Shown one piece after another: positions 26,477 to 34,682 of a DNA stretch of 64,000 nt. A program made the translations under genes and the position numbers. Each line of letters starts with the position of its first letter. Position 1 is the first letter of the stretch. Source of the DNA: Arthrobacter sp. HY1533 (GTDB lineage Bacteria > Actinomycetota > Actinomycetes > Actinomycetales > Micrococcaceae); the NCBI RefSeq assembly GCF_027568515.1, contig NZ_JANKZF010000001.1:62001-126000 (forward strand), written 5' to 3'. The notes beneath the pieces are model-generated. The model did not search any database. It was not told the origin of the DNA and saw only the letters and a program-made list of their open reading frames with translations.

Positions 26477-26740
26477 TTACTGGTGGCCGAGGCGGCGGTG
26501 GGTCCACCGGTTGCTTTGCCCATCAAACTCAACAATGCAGGCGCCGGGGGTGGTGCTCGCAATGGCGATTTGGTCCAGCAGGGATTCAGTCATTTCCTCA
26601 GTGCCTGAAACGTCGCGGCGATACAGCGGAACGCCCTGGGAAGTCCCGTGGTCCATCCGGATGAAAGAATTGTTTGCCACGGTGGCGATCTCGGTGGCAT
26701 TGACCACCAGTGACGGCAGCTTGACCCAAACATTGGACAT
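26477..26740 (-). CDS. Small hypothetical protein
   Basis: The 87-residue product MSNVWVKLPSLVVNATEIAT has GAAGGAAA upstream and a stop directly before a shared terminator, so it is probably a real single gene. It looks soluble, with 'DHGTSQGVPLYRR' and 'ACIVEFDGQSNRW' segments. No family was recognised and no neighbour suggests a function. Confidence 0.65.
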   Translation of the reverse strand: MSNVWVKLPSLVVNATEIATVANNSFIRMDHGTSQGVPLYRRDVSGTEEMTESLLDQIAIASTTPGACIVEFDGQSNRWTHRRLGHQ

Positions 26741-26826
26741 GGTGAGTTTCCTTCAACTAGGTGTGAGCCCACGTTATAGGTGCCCGGCGGGTGGGGCCAG
26801 AGGCAGCTGCCCAATTGGCGCCCGCC

Positions 26827-27861
26827 CTAGCCGATGAGCTCGGCCATGACGGCGGTGCGGACCACCATCTTGCCCGTGTTGGCGCCCTTCATCATGGCCA
26901 GGAAGGCGTCCACGGCGTTGTCGATGCCGTCCACCACGGTTTCGTCGAAGGCGATCTTGCCTGCCGTGAACCACCCGGTCATGTGGCCGTTGAACTCGGG
27001 GGCCAGGTCGAGGTAGCTGCCCAGGGTGAAGCCCTTGAGGGAAAGGCCGCGTGTGATCATGTTGACCATGTTGTCCGGGCCCACCTTGCGGTCGGTGACG
27101 TTGTAGCCGGCGATCGCGCCACACAGGGCTGCCCGGCCGCCGGGGTTGAAGACGTCCAGGGCTGCTTCAAGGTGGTCCCCGCCCACGTTGTCGAAGAACA
27201 CGTCGATGCCGTTGGGTGCGGCCGCGGCCAGCAGCTCGCGGACGGGGCCGGACTTGTAGTTGAACGCGGCGTCGTAGCCGTACTTTTCCGTCAGCAGTGC
27301 CACCTTTTCGTCACTGCCGGCGGAGCCGATCACGCGGCCGGCACCCAGCAGCCGGGCGATCTGGCCGGCCGCCGTGCCGACGGCACCTGCAGCTCCCGAA
27401 ATGAAGACAGTGTCGCCGGGCTGCATGTTGGCAATGGCCGTCAGGCCCACATAGCCGGTGAAGCCTGTCATGCCCAGGATGCCCAGGTAGACCGAGAGCG
27501 GCACGCCGGGGATTTCCGGAACCACCTTGAATCCGGCGGCGTCCTCCTGCACAACGTCGCGCCAACCGAACTGGTGCAGCACCACGGAGCCAACTGGGAT
27601 GCTCTCGCTGGCGGACTCCACCACACGGCCGATGGCCCCGCCAGTCATGGTCTCACCCAGGGCGAAGGGGGCCGAGTAGCTCTTGGCTGCGCTCATGCGG
27701 CCACGCATGTAGGGGTCAACCGACATGAACTCGTTGACCACCCGAATCTGGCCGGGCTGCAGTTCCCCCAGCTCCACCTCGACGGAGGAGAAGTCGGCGG
27801 CGGTGGGCCAACCAACGGGGCGGGCGGCGAGCTGGATGTGGGTGCTGACTGTGGGGGTCAC
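26827..27861 (-). CDS. NADP-dependent oxidoreductase, MDR family (quinone/leukotriene-B4-dehydrogenase-like)
   Basis: The GTG at 27861 with AAAGGAA upstream opens a 344-residue protein. 'FMSVDPYMRGRM' near residue 45, the cofactor motif 'FISGAAGAVGTAAGQIARL' and 'DVFFDNVGGDHLEAAL' are hallmarks of the zinc-free reductases often annotated as NADP-dependent oxidoreductase (YncB/curcumin-reductase-like). They reduce alkenals, enones or quinones. It is divergent from a TetR regulator with a palindromic operator between them, so it is likely the regulated target. Confidence 0.9.
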   Translation of the reverse strand: MTPTVSTHIQLAARPVGWPTAADFSSVEVELGELQPGQIRVVNEFMSVDPYMRGRMSAAKSYSAPFALGETMTGGAIGRVVESASESIPVGSVVLHQFGWRDVVQEDAAGFKVVPEIPGVPLSVYLGILGMTGFTGYVGLTAIANMQPGDTVFISGAAGAVGTAAGQIARLLGAGRVIGSAGSDEKVALLTEKYGYDAAFNYKSGPVRELLAAAAPNGIDVFFDNVGGDHLEAALDVFNPGGRAALCGAIAGYNVTDRKVGPDNMVNMITRGLSLKGFTLGSYLDLAPEFNGHMTGWFTAGKIAFDETVVDGIDNAVDAFLAMMKGANTGKMVVRTAVMAELIG

Positions 27862-27943
27862 GGTGGGCTTCCTTTGGGGTGGCGGGGCCAACGGCTCCGT
27901 GCTGCCTGGATTCGCCGCACGTGGCCTATAATGGATTGACTGT

Positions 27944-27959
27944 TCCACTATATAGTGGA
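27944..27959. promoter_or_regulatory. Palindromic TetR-type operator between divergent oxidoreductase and regulator genes
   Basis: TCCACTATATAGTGGA is a perfect 16-bp palindrome 83 bases before the oxidoreductase start and 29 bases before the TetR start. It includes a TATAGT -10-like hexamer in the plus direction, so bound repressor would block at least the regulator promoter and likely both. Confidence 0.7.
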
Positions 27960-27987
27960 CTGACCGATTCACAAAAAAGGGGCCCTC

Positions 27988-28566
27988 GTGGGACGCACAC
28001 AATTGTTTGATACGGACCAGGCCGTCCGCTCCGCCCGGGCGGTGTTCTGGGAGCGGGGCTACGAGGAGGCGTCCCTGCCCGAGCTGGAGCGAGCCACGGG
28101 CCTGAGCCGCTCTAGCATTTACCATGCCTTTGGCAGCAAGCGCGGCCTCTTTGACGCCGCCGTGGCCAGCTACCTGAGCGAGATCATCCGCCCCCGGCTG
28201 CTCCCGCTCACTCCCCCGGACGTTGCCCCGGATGCGGTCACCAACTACTTCACCGGCCTCCGCGCGGCCCTCGCCGCGACGGGCACGGAGCAGTCCCACA
28301 ATGGCTGCCTGCTCCTGAATGCCGCAGGGGCGCCCATCTCCCACGAAGCCGCCGTCAGCGGCGCGATCGCCGGGTACCGCGAGGAGCTGCAGTCTTCATT
28401 GGGTCACGGACTGGCCGCCGCGCGTCCCGCCATGGACGACGGCGCCCGTCACCAGCTGGCCACGGTGCTCAGCTCCCTCGTGGTTGCCGCCATGACGCTG
28501 TCCCGCGTGGACAACGCGCAGGCACTGGCCACGCTGGACACTGCCCTGGCGCTGCTGGCGGACTAG
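27988..28566 (+). CDS. TetR-family transcriptional regulator
   Basis: The 192-residue protein starts at GTG 27988 with AAAAAGG upstream. Residues 10-55 are the TetR helix-turn-helix: 'AVFWERGYEEASLPELERAT' and 'GLSRSSIYHAFGSKRGLFDA'. 'HNGCLLLNAAGAPISHE' in the ligand domain places it in the group that includes AcrR/NemR-like regulators with a Cys in that position, which respond to electrophiles; this would suit the divergent enone-reductase-like gene. The ligand link is inference. Confidence 0.9.
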   Translation: MGRTQLFDTDQAVRSARAVFWERGYEEASLPELERATGLSRSSIYHAFGSKRGLFDAAVASYLSEIIRPRLLPLTPPDVAPDAVTNYFTGLRAALAATGTEQSHNGCLLLNAAGAPISHEAAVSGAIAGYREELQSSLGHGLAAARPAMDDGARHQLATVLSSLVVAAMTLSRVDNAQALATLDTALALLAD

Positions 28567-28854
28567 TCAGGCTGGACGTTGCAGGGCGAACTTGATTTCC
28601 CAAAATCCGAAGACGAGCAAGCCCACGACAAAGCCAGCAATCCACGACATGACACTGTCATTTGCGCCAGCCAGCGCGCACATCACCGGGTTGGGAGGCT
28701 CGGGAAGACGGCCAAGAAAGTCACTGGACGGGGACATGAATGGTGGCGGGCAGTTGGTTTGCCCTATCCATTTGAGCAACAGGCCGGTGCCCACGAAACC
28801 GCCTACACCGCTGCCGATCTCCCAGCCGCGTTCTGACGCTGTTGTTCCCGACAT
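28567..28854 (-). CDS. Small membrane protein, function unknown
   Basis: From ATG 28854, with GGGAGG upstream, the product is 95 residues (MSGTTASERGWEIGSGVGGF onward). It has a Gly-rich first hydrophobic segment ('IGSGVGGFVGTGLLLKWIG') and a second near the C-terminus ('WIAGFVVGLLVFGFWEIKF'), separated by a Pro-rich loop with two cysteines. Its stop abuts the TetR stop. No family recognised. Confidence 0.6.
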   Translation of the reverse strand: MSGTTASERGWEIGSGVGGFVGTGLLLKWIGQTNCPPPFMSPSSDFLGRLPEPPNPVMCALAGANDSVMSWIAGFVVGLLVFGFWEIKFALQRPA

Positions 28855-28956
28855 CGTGCCTCCCTGGGGCAGCTTCCAATCAATGGTTGCGCCTGTGCAC
28901 AATTTTGCGCCCACAACCTGCTCTGCACAACAGCCGCAGGCACCAAGCTGCTGCAA

Positions 28957-30453
28957 CTACCAGATGTGGCCGATGTGGTGCAGCGCCCGGACCATGTGGC
29001 TGACCGCCTGGGGCATGTGGGCCTCCCCCGTGGCGGCAAAACCGATCAGCAGCGCGGGCCGCCCGCCGCCGTCCAGGTAGTAGTCCCCGAGGGCATAGGT
29101 GTAGATGCCGCGGTCGGCCAGCTGGGCCGCCAGCAACTGGTCGTCCACGTGCTCCGGCAGCCAGCCGATCACGTGCATTCCGGCATCCACCGGTTCCGCC
29201 GTGATGAAAGGGTGAAGCTGGTCCCGCAACGCGGCCAGCAGGGCATCCTGGCGGGCAAGGTAGAGCCGGCGCGTGCGGCGGATGTGGGCGTGCAGGTGGC
29301 CCTCGCGGATGAAATCCGTGGCCACGGCCTGCAACAGGGTTGACGGGGTGCGGCCAATGACCTGCACCGCCGCCTTGAACGGTTCCACCAGGTCCGTGGG
29401 CAGCACCGCGTAGCCGATCCGCAGGGACGGGAACATGATCTTGCTGAAGGTGCCCACGTGGATCACGTGCTGGCTTCGGTCCAGCCCAAACAAGGTGGGC
29501 ATGAGCGGGCCGCGGTAGCGCAGTTCGCTGTCGCAGTCGTCCTCAATGATCCAACTATTGTTCTCGTTGGCCCACTTGATCCATTCCATGCGGCGCCCCA
29601 GCGACATGGACACACCCAGCGGATGTTGCCGGGACGGGGTGACGAACATCAGGCGCCCCGGTTTGTGGAGGGCCGCCCCGGCGGCCAGGTCGGCGCCGTC
29701 GGCATCAATGGGGATCCCGCGCACAGTGCAGCCGTTGGCCAGGAAGGCGAGACGGGCCGCAATGTGCCCGGGATCCTCCATCCAGACCTCATCGCCGGAA
29801 TCCACCATGAGCAGGGCCAGCGCATTGAACGCCTGTTGCGCCCCTGTGCAAATCACCACTTGTTCAGCCGTGGCGCCAATCCCCCGGGCATCGTTGAGGT
29901 AGTCGGCAATCGCCTCGCGCAGGGGGCGGTGTCCGAAGGGATCCCCGTAGCCGAGCATGTCCACGTCGCGCCGCTCGCCGTGCCGGGCAAGCAGCCGCTT
30001 CCACGTCCGGACGGGAAACGCGTCCACGCCCACCTGGCTGGGCACAAAGGATTCGGCGTCGTCCGGGTTCCAGGATGCGGGTGCGTGGCTGGTGAGTTCA
30101 CTGCCCCTGGACGAGGTGGTGGCCGAGGCCCGGGCCGAGAGCACTGGCCGCTCCGGCGCCGGCTCGGCGGCAAACTGGCTGCGCCATTCCTCGCCCACAT
30201 AGGTGCCATCCCCGGCGCGTGAGCGCAGGAAGCCCTCGGCGCACAGCTCTTCGAAGGCGTTCACAATGGTAATGCGTGAGACCCCCAGCTCCGCCGTCAA
30301 GGTGCGGGTCGAGGGCAGCCGCGCCCCGCCCGGCAGCTGCCCGTTGAGCACGTGGGTTCGGATCTGCAGGTAGATCTGCCGGTGCAGCGGCGTCTCGCTG
30401 GTCCTGTCCAGCGCAAAATCACCCAGCAGGCGCCCGCCGGTTTCCTTCACCAC
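28957..30453 (-). CDS. MocR/PdxR-family regulator (GntR HTH fused to aminotransferase-like domain)
   Basis: The 498-residue protein combines a GntR winged helix (about residues 20-90: 'TPLHRQIYLQIRTHVLNGQL', 'LPSTRTLTAELGVSRITIVN') with a fold-type I aminotransferase domain. The PLP lysine is Lys338 in 'VGTFSKIMFPSLRIGY', and 'IIEDDCDSELRYRG' is the aspartate/Arg region. MocR proteins sense PLP or PLP-amino acid adducts. No PLP-synthesis genes or obvious divergent target are next to it, so its regulon is unknown. It starts at GTG without a clear ribosome site. Confidence 0.9.
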   Translation of the reverse strand: MVKETGGRLLGDFALDRTSETPLHRQIYLQIRTHVLNGQLPGGARLPSTRTLTAELGVSRITIVNAFEELCAEGFLRSRAGDGTYVGEEWRSQFAAEPAPERPVLSARASATTSSRGSELTSHAPASWNPDDAESFVPSQVGVDAFPVRTWKRLLARHGERRDVDMLGYGDPFGHRPLREAIADYLNDARGIGATAEQVVICTGAQQAFNALALLMVDSGDEVWMEDPGHIAARLAFLANGCTVRGIPIDADGADLAAGAALHKPGRLMFVTPSRQHPLGVSMSLGRRMEWIKWANENNSWIIEDDCDSELRYRGPLMPTLFGLDRSQHVIHVGTFSKIMFPSLRIGYAVLPTDLVEPFKAAVQVIGRTPSTLLQAVATDFIREGHLHAHIRRTRRLYLARQDALLAALRDQLHPFITAEPVDAGMHVIGWLPEHVDDQLLAAQLADRGIYTYALGDYYLDGGGRPALLIGFAATGEAHMPQAVSHMVRALHHIGHIW

Positions 30454-30507
30454 GGCCGGCTCCGGGCGGATTCACGCGTTTTCATGGACTCGATCCTAGT
30501 TGAACGG

Positions 30508-30598
30508 CAAAAGCACGACGGCGTCCGGGCCACCGGGGGTGGGCGGGCACGCGGGCGCCCGCCCCCGGGGGGGGGGCCGCACGCCGTCGTGCATTTTT
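30508..30598. terminator. Long bidirectional hairpin with a C5G10 run
   Basis: GCACGACGGCGT (30513-30524) pairs exactly with ACGCCGTCGTGC (30581-30592); the outer flanks CAAAA and TTTTTG give T-runs on both strands. The enclosed 56 bases are nearly pure G/C and contain ten consecutive G (30567-30576). It lies after the MFS gene that ends at 30613. Confidence 0.65.
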
Positions 30599-30612
30599 GG
30601 AGCGGCGCGATG

Positions 30613-31893
30613 CTAGGCGGACACGGCCGCCAGGGCCTTGTTGCGCTTGGCCATGCGGGCCAGGCCCATGGCGACTGTGCCACCGAGGACAGCCAGGGCA
30701 CCCATGATCATGAAGACCAGGTGGTAGCCGGCCGCACCGGGGTTGGCGTCGAGGATGGCGCCGTAGATGAGGAAGCCGAACATACCCGGGGCGTAGCCGA
30801 TCAGGCAGGCCACACCGAAGGCGGTGCCGCTGATTTCCTCGGGGATGCCCACCTCATCCATGGGGGCCCAGAACACGCCGCGCATGGTGAAGACAATGAG
30901 GGAGAACAGCAGGCAGGCGGCCATGGCCACGATGCGGAACGTCTCGCCCTGCGGCATGAGGATGATGATGGCCATGACGGGGATGAGGGCGAAGAAGGCC
31001 AGGCCCAGGTAGCGGCTGGCGCTGCCCACCTTCTTGTCGGCGAGGTAGCCGCCCAGGGGGCCGCCGGCAATCTTCAGGCCGTACTGGTTGATGATGCCGA
31101 ACACGCCCACCAGGGCAACGGGCAGTCCGTAGACGTGGGAGAGGTACGGGATGAAGTACGTCAGGCCAACATAGACGATGTAGACCATGAAGACGGTGGC
31201 GCTGACCAGCCACAGCTGGGGCATCTTGGCAATCTGCTTCAGGGCGTCCAGCACATGCGGCTTCTTTGCCGCGGCCGCAGGCACTTCCCCTGCCTCGCTG
31301 CGGGCGGCCGCGTTCTTGCCCAGCAGGAAGAACAGGAGAACACCGATGGCAACGTCGATCAGTGAGTAGGTGATGATGGCTGCGCGGAAGCCGCCCATGC
31401 CCGAGCCCATGGCGACGAAGATGCCCAGGGCCGAGAAGGCCACCAAGGTGTCGACCACGCCGCGGCCGCCCTCAAGGAAGCCGAACATGCGGCCTTGTTC
31501 CTTGCTGTCACCCAGTGCGCGCACGCTCTTGAGCAGTGCCGGCCAGAACAGGCAATCGGAGCAGACGGCCAGCATGGCAAAGAGGATGAGCAGCTGGTTG
31601 TAGCCGGGAAAGGTGCTCATGTACAGGCCAATCGCGCCCGATCCCACCAGGCCCAGGGCAATCACGTTGCGGGTCTGGAATCGGTCTGCCAGGTAGCCGC
31701 CCACCACGAACAGTGCCGTGGCCACAATGGAGTTGATGCTCAGCAGCATGCCGATCTCGGTGTTGCTCAGGCCCAGGTGTTCCTGCATGGGGACGTAGAA
31801 GACGTCCTTGAGGTTGGCCAGCTTGTAAATGGTTCCCCCGCCCATGACGAGCAGGGCAAACCTGGACCACTTCGCTTTGTCGAAGGTTTTCAT
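30613..31893 (-). CDS. MFS transporter, YqcE/YihN-like
   Basis: The 426-residue protein has about twelve spans and MFS loops 'GGYLADRFQTRNVIALGLVG' and 'GGYLADKKVGSASRY'. From memory it resembles the E. coli YqcE/YihN group ('NLKDVFYVPMQEHLGLSNTE', 'GRMFGFLEGGRGVVDTLVAF', 'RGVFWAPMDEVGIPEEISGT'). Members probably carry sugars, sugar acids or sulfosugars. The ATG overlaps the stop of the isomerase-like gene upstream (ATGA), so transporter and enzyme are likely used together for one carbohydrate. Confidence 0.85.
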   Translation of the reverse strand: MKTFDKAKWSRFALLVMGGGTIYKLANLKDVFYVPMQEHLGLSNTEIGMLLSINSIVATALFVVGGYLADRFQTRNVIALGLVGSGAIGLYMSTFPGYNQLLILFAMLAVCSDCLFWPALLKSVRALGDSKEQGRMFGFLEGGRGVVDTLVAFSALGIFVAMGSGMGGFRAAIITYSLIDVAIGVLLFFLLGKNAAARSEAGEVPAAAAKKPHVLDALKQIAKMPQLWLVSATVFMVYIVYVGLTYFIPYLSHVYGLPVALVGVFGIINQYGLKIAGGPLGGYLADKKVGSASRYLGLAFFALIPVMAIIILMPQGETFRIVAMAACLLFSLIVFTMRGVFWAPMDEVGIPEEISGTAFGVACLIGYAPGMFGFLIYGAILDANPGAAGYHLVFMIMGALAVLGGTVAMGLARMAKRNKALAAVSA

Positions 31894-33002
31894 GATTGGC
31901 TCCAGTTGGTTGTTGCGCCGGTGCCGGCTGCAGCCATTGCAGCGGATTCCAGGCGGCATTCGGCAAGCTCGCGAAGTTGCGCCAGCACCGATCGGACGTG
32001 GGTAAGTTGGTTTACTGCCCATTGGGGTTCCTGCACCAGCATCTCTGCCAGGCTCAGCCCCTCCGGAAGGTCGGTTGTGCTCATGTCCCGGTAGGGGATG
32101 AACGGGTTCGGGTCTTCGTCCCGCAGGCGGAACGCCGGTGCCCGGTAGTGGTTTTCCTGCTCGAGTGCGAAGGCGATGAGCTGGGGTTCGCTGTCGCCGA
32201 GCATCAGCAGCTCAAAGAGCATGCGGGGGCCGGGGAGATCGTCCTCGGCGCCGCCCTGAAGGACGCCGCGGTGGCCGAAGCCATTGCCTTCGGGGATGAT
32301 CTTGATCCCCTTCAGGTGCACCTGGCGGATATGTGGGGCAAGTTCGGCCAACGCATCCATGGGGCGCTCACAGGCGTTGACCATGTTGCCGAAGTCAAAG
32401 AGCGCGTGCAGGCGGGGGTGGTTGATTTTCTGCAGGGCCGCTGCAATCTCGCCGCTCTTCAGTTCCTCGTGCTGTTCAAAGTAGAACTGGAGATCGTGGG
32501 TGTCGGCCAGTTCGGCCAGGTACGCCAGGTCCTCATCCACCCTGACGAGCACCTCTGACAGGAAGCCCTCATAGCGTGAATAAGCCCGGATGTGCGTCAC
32601 GCCCAGGATGAGGGCAATGCGCACCACCTCGTCGACGTCTGCCTTTTCGGTGCTGCTGATTTCCAGGTGGACGTCCAGCCCCAATGCCTTGGCCTCGGCA
32701 CCGAACTCCAGCAGCCCGGCGTCGTCCATCTTGCCCAGGCCGCGCTCCTCGCCGTCCAGCAGGTGGATGCAGACGCCCTTGAGTTCGTGATTGTGGGCGT
32801 AGACCAGAAGATCCCGGGGCCGGAGCGTGCCGTAGGTGAAGTTTCCCAGCAGCGAGTATGCGTGGGCAAAGAGCGGGATGCCGTCAATGCGTTCAATAAG
32901 CGTCCGGGCCAGTGCCGGCGTCAGCTCCGGAATTCCAGCGACCTCGCCGGCATCGAGATTTGGCGCCAGTGCGGCGGCGAATCGTGATTGTAAGTGCGGC
33001 AT
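31890..33002 (-). CDS. Sugar phosphate isomerase/epimerase-like TIM-barrel protein
   Basis: The 370-residue protein has the xylose-isomerase-like TIM barrel: 'DLLVYAHNHELKGVCIHLLD', 'GLDVHLEISSTEKADVDEVV', 'DLQFYFEQHEELKSGEIAAA', 'HPRLHALFDFGNMVNACERP' and 'HIRQVHLKGIKIIPEGNGFG', with acidic and His residues (E in FEQHEEL, D in FDFGN, H in VHLKG) placed as metal ligands. The substrate is unknown. AAGGAGTCCCC precedes the ATG. It is the first gene of an operon with the MFS transporter. Confidence 0.82.
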   Translation of the reverse strand: MPHLQSRFAAALAPNLDAGEVAGIPELTPALARTLIERIDGIPLFAHAYSLLGNFTYGTLRPRDLLVYAHNHELKGVCIHLLDGEERGLGKMDDAGLLEFGAEAKALGLDVHLEISSTEKADVDEVVRIALILGVTHIRAYSRYEGFLSEVLVRVDEDLAYLAELADTHDLQFYFEQHEELKSGEIAAALQKINHPRLHALFDFGNMVNACERPMDALAELAPHIRQVHLKGIKIIPEGNGFGHRGVLQGGAEDDLPGPRMLFELLMLGDSEPQLIAFALEQENHYRAPAFRLRDEDPNPFIPYRDMSTTDLPEGLSLAEMLVQEPQWAVNQLTHVRSVLAQLRELAECRLESAAMAAAGTGATTNWSQS

Positions 33003-33031
33003 GGGGACTCCTTGAAGGCAATGTGTTCGAC

Positions 33032-33051
33032 GTCACCCGCGAACGGGTAAC
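33032..33051. promoter_or_regulatory. Near-palindrome upstream of the isomerase/MFS operon, possible operator
   Basis: GTCACCCG-CGAA-CGGGTAAC is an inverted repeat with one mismatch, 29 bases before the start codon. Position and form fit an operator or a 5' UTR hairpin. No regulator gene is adjacent except the MocR gene 1.4 kb downstream of the operon. Confidence 0.35.
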
Positions 33052-33162
33052 TCAATTTTTAGCAAACAAATAGTCGGTCAGGTAGCGCCATTATTGACTC
33101 AGTCCTTAAGTCCATTTGGGCGGTGACGGGCGCATGGCGGAGAGCGGGCTCCCGGGCAGTAA

Positions 33163-33204
33163 AAAGATCCCCCTCCGCTGGCAGAACGCGAAAGGGGGAT
33201 CTTT
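33163..33204 (-). terminator. Hairpin terminator after the esterase gene
   Basis: AAAGATCCCCCT (33163-33174) pairs exactly with AGGGGGATCTTT (33193-33204). On the minus strand the stem is followed by a T-run (complement of AAAAA at 33161-33165). It lies just past the stop of the gene ending at 33225. Confidence 0.85.
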
Positions 33205-33224
33205 GGACAGTGCGGCAAGGCAGC

Positions 33225-34682
33225 CTACAGCAGTGGGACCACCGCCCTGTAGCCCTGGTCCATGAGCGTGCTGGGGGCGTCGAACACCTTGGTCCGGGAC
33301 CGGTCGCCATACTGCGGCCAGCCGGGATCGCCCGTGGCCAGGAAGCTCTGTGCGGCCGAGTGCACGTCGTCGGCCAGCCCCTGCGGCGGGGCACTGCCGG
33401 CAACCTCGGCCACGCCGGGACGATCCAGGATGTCAAAGAAGAACGGCACCTCGAGGCAGTGGAAGGCGCAATCGTGGACCGGCGACCGCCAGGAGAAGCG
33501 GTACACCCAGGTTGGTGCAGTGCCCCGGGCGGCCAAGAACTCCACTATGAAGGTGCGGAAGATGGAATCGGTCAGGTACCGGCCCATGATTGCCGCGGTG
33601 CCGCCCGCCCGCACATCAGCGTTGGCCAACAGGTAGTTGCGGCGCTTGTCTCCCCGCAGCCCGATCCGCCCGAGCATGAAGGACGCGGGGATCCACTTGA
33701 GCTTGTTTTTGGCGTCGGCGAAGATCATGGAGAATTCATCGTCGTTGGCGCCGATGACCAGCGGCTTGCCCGCCCCCACACCTGCCCGGACGGACTCAAT
33801 GGTGGGCTGGCTGATGAGATCGCCATCAATGACCGGGCCCAGGTTCAGCCCGTCCTGGGCCAGCGACTGCAAGGCCTTCAGGGGCGGCCCCGCCGGCATG
33901 ACAGCCTTCTTTTGCAGTTCAAGCAGCGTTTCCTCCGGCACGGATTCAAAGCCGGCGCGTGTGGCTTCGACACCGGCCTGCCCCGCCAGTTTCCGGGCAA
34001 AGGCCTGGGCCGTCGCCGGCTTCACGTCGGCGGCAACGCCCGAGGAGCAGTAGACAGCGCTGAACAGGTGCTGGGCACTTGGCATCCCCAGCAGGGTCAG
34101 CACGGCGCCGCCGCCGGCCGACTGCCCCGCGATCGTGACCCGGTTGGGGTCCCCGCCAAAGGCGGCAATGTTGTCCCGCACCCATTCCAGGGCCAGGATC
34201 CAGTCCAGGACGCCACGGTTGTGCGGTGCGCCCTCAACCCAGCCGAAGCCCTCAAAGCCCAGGCGGTAGGACAGCACCACAGTAACGGCGCCGTCGCGGG
34301 CAAAGGAGCTGCCGTCGTACCAGAGGCTGGCCGGGGAGCCGGAGGTGAATCCCCCGCCGTGGATGTAGACCAGCACGGGCAGCCCGGCATCCGTGCCGGG
34401 AGATGGTGTGAACACGTTGACGTTCAGGGTTGACGGGCCGGGAACCGAGGGTTCCGGGATGAGCGTGATGCCGTTGTCGCCGCGCTGCGGCGTGGCCCCC
34501 ATTTCCAGTGCATCACGCACCCCCTCCCACGGTGCGTGCGGAACAGGCGCGGCAAATCGCAGCGGACCCACGGGCGGTTCGGCGAAGGGGATGCCCAGGA
34601 ACACGGCGCACTCGTTGCGCCAGGCGCCACGGACGGGACCCGCCGTCGTGCCCGCCTCAACATAGGTCTCCGTGGCCTTCAC
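33225..34682 (-). CDS. Carboxylesterase type B (alpha/beta-hydrolase)
   Basis: The 485-residue enzyme has the type-B signature: 'FLGIPFAEPPVGPLRFAAPV' near the N-terminus, oxyanion-hole 'VYIHGGGFTSGS' and nucleophile elbow 'IAGQSAGGGAVLTLL' with Ser188. It hydrolyses carboxylic esters; the physiological substrate is unknown. No signal peptide is visible, so it is cytoplasmic. Its ATG overlaps the stop of the GH3 gene (ATGA). Together they could deacylate and deglycosylate one imported compound. Confidence 0.9.
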   Translation of the reverse strand: MKATETYVEAGTTAGPVRGAWRNECAVFLGIPFAEPPVGPLRFAAPVPHAPWEGVRDALEMGATPQRGDNGITLIPEPSVPGPSTLNVNVFTPSPGTDAGLPVLVYIHGGGFTSGSPASLWYDGSSFARDGAVTVVLSYRLGFEGFGWVEGAPHNRGVLDWILALEWVRDNIAAFGGDPNRVTIAGQSAGGGAVLTLLGMPSAQHLFSAVYCSSGVAADVKPATAQAFARKLAGQAGVEATRAGFESVPEETLLELQKKAVMPAGPPLKALQSLAQDGLNLGPVIDGDLISQPTIESVRAGVGAGKPLVIGANDDEFSMIFADAKNKLKWIPASFMLGRIGLRGDKRRNYLLANADVRAGGTAAIMGRYLTDSIFRTFIVEFLAARGTAPTWVYRFSWRSPVHDCAFHCLEVPFFFDILDRPGVAEVAGSAPPQGLADDVHSAAQSFLATGDPGWPQYGDRSRTKVFDAPSTLMDQGYRAVVPLL

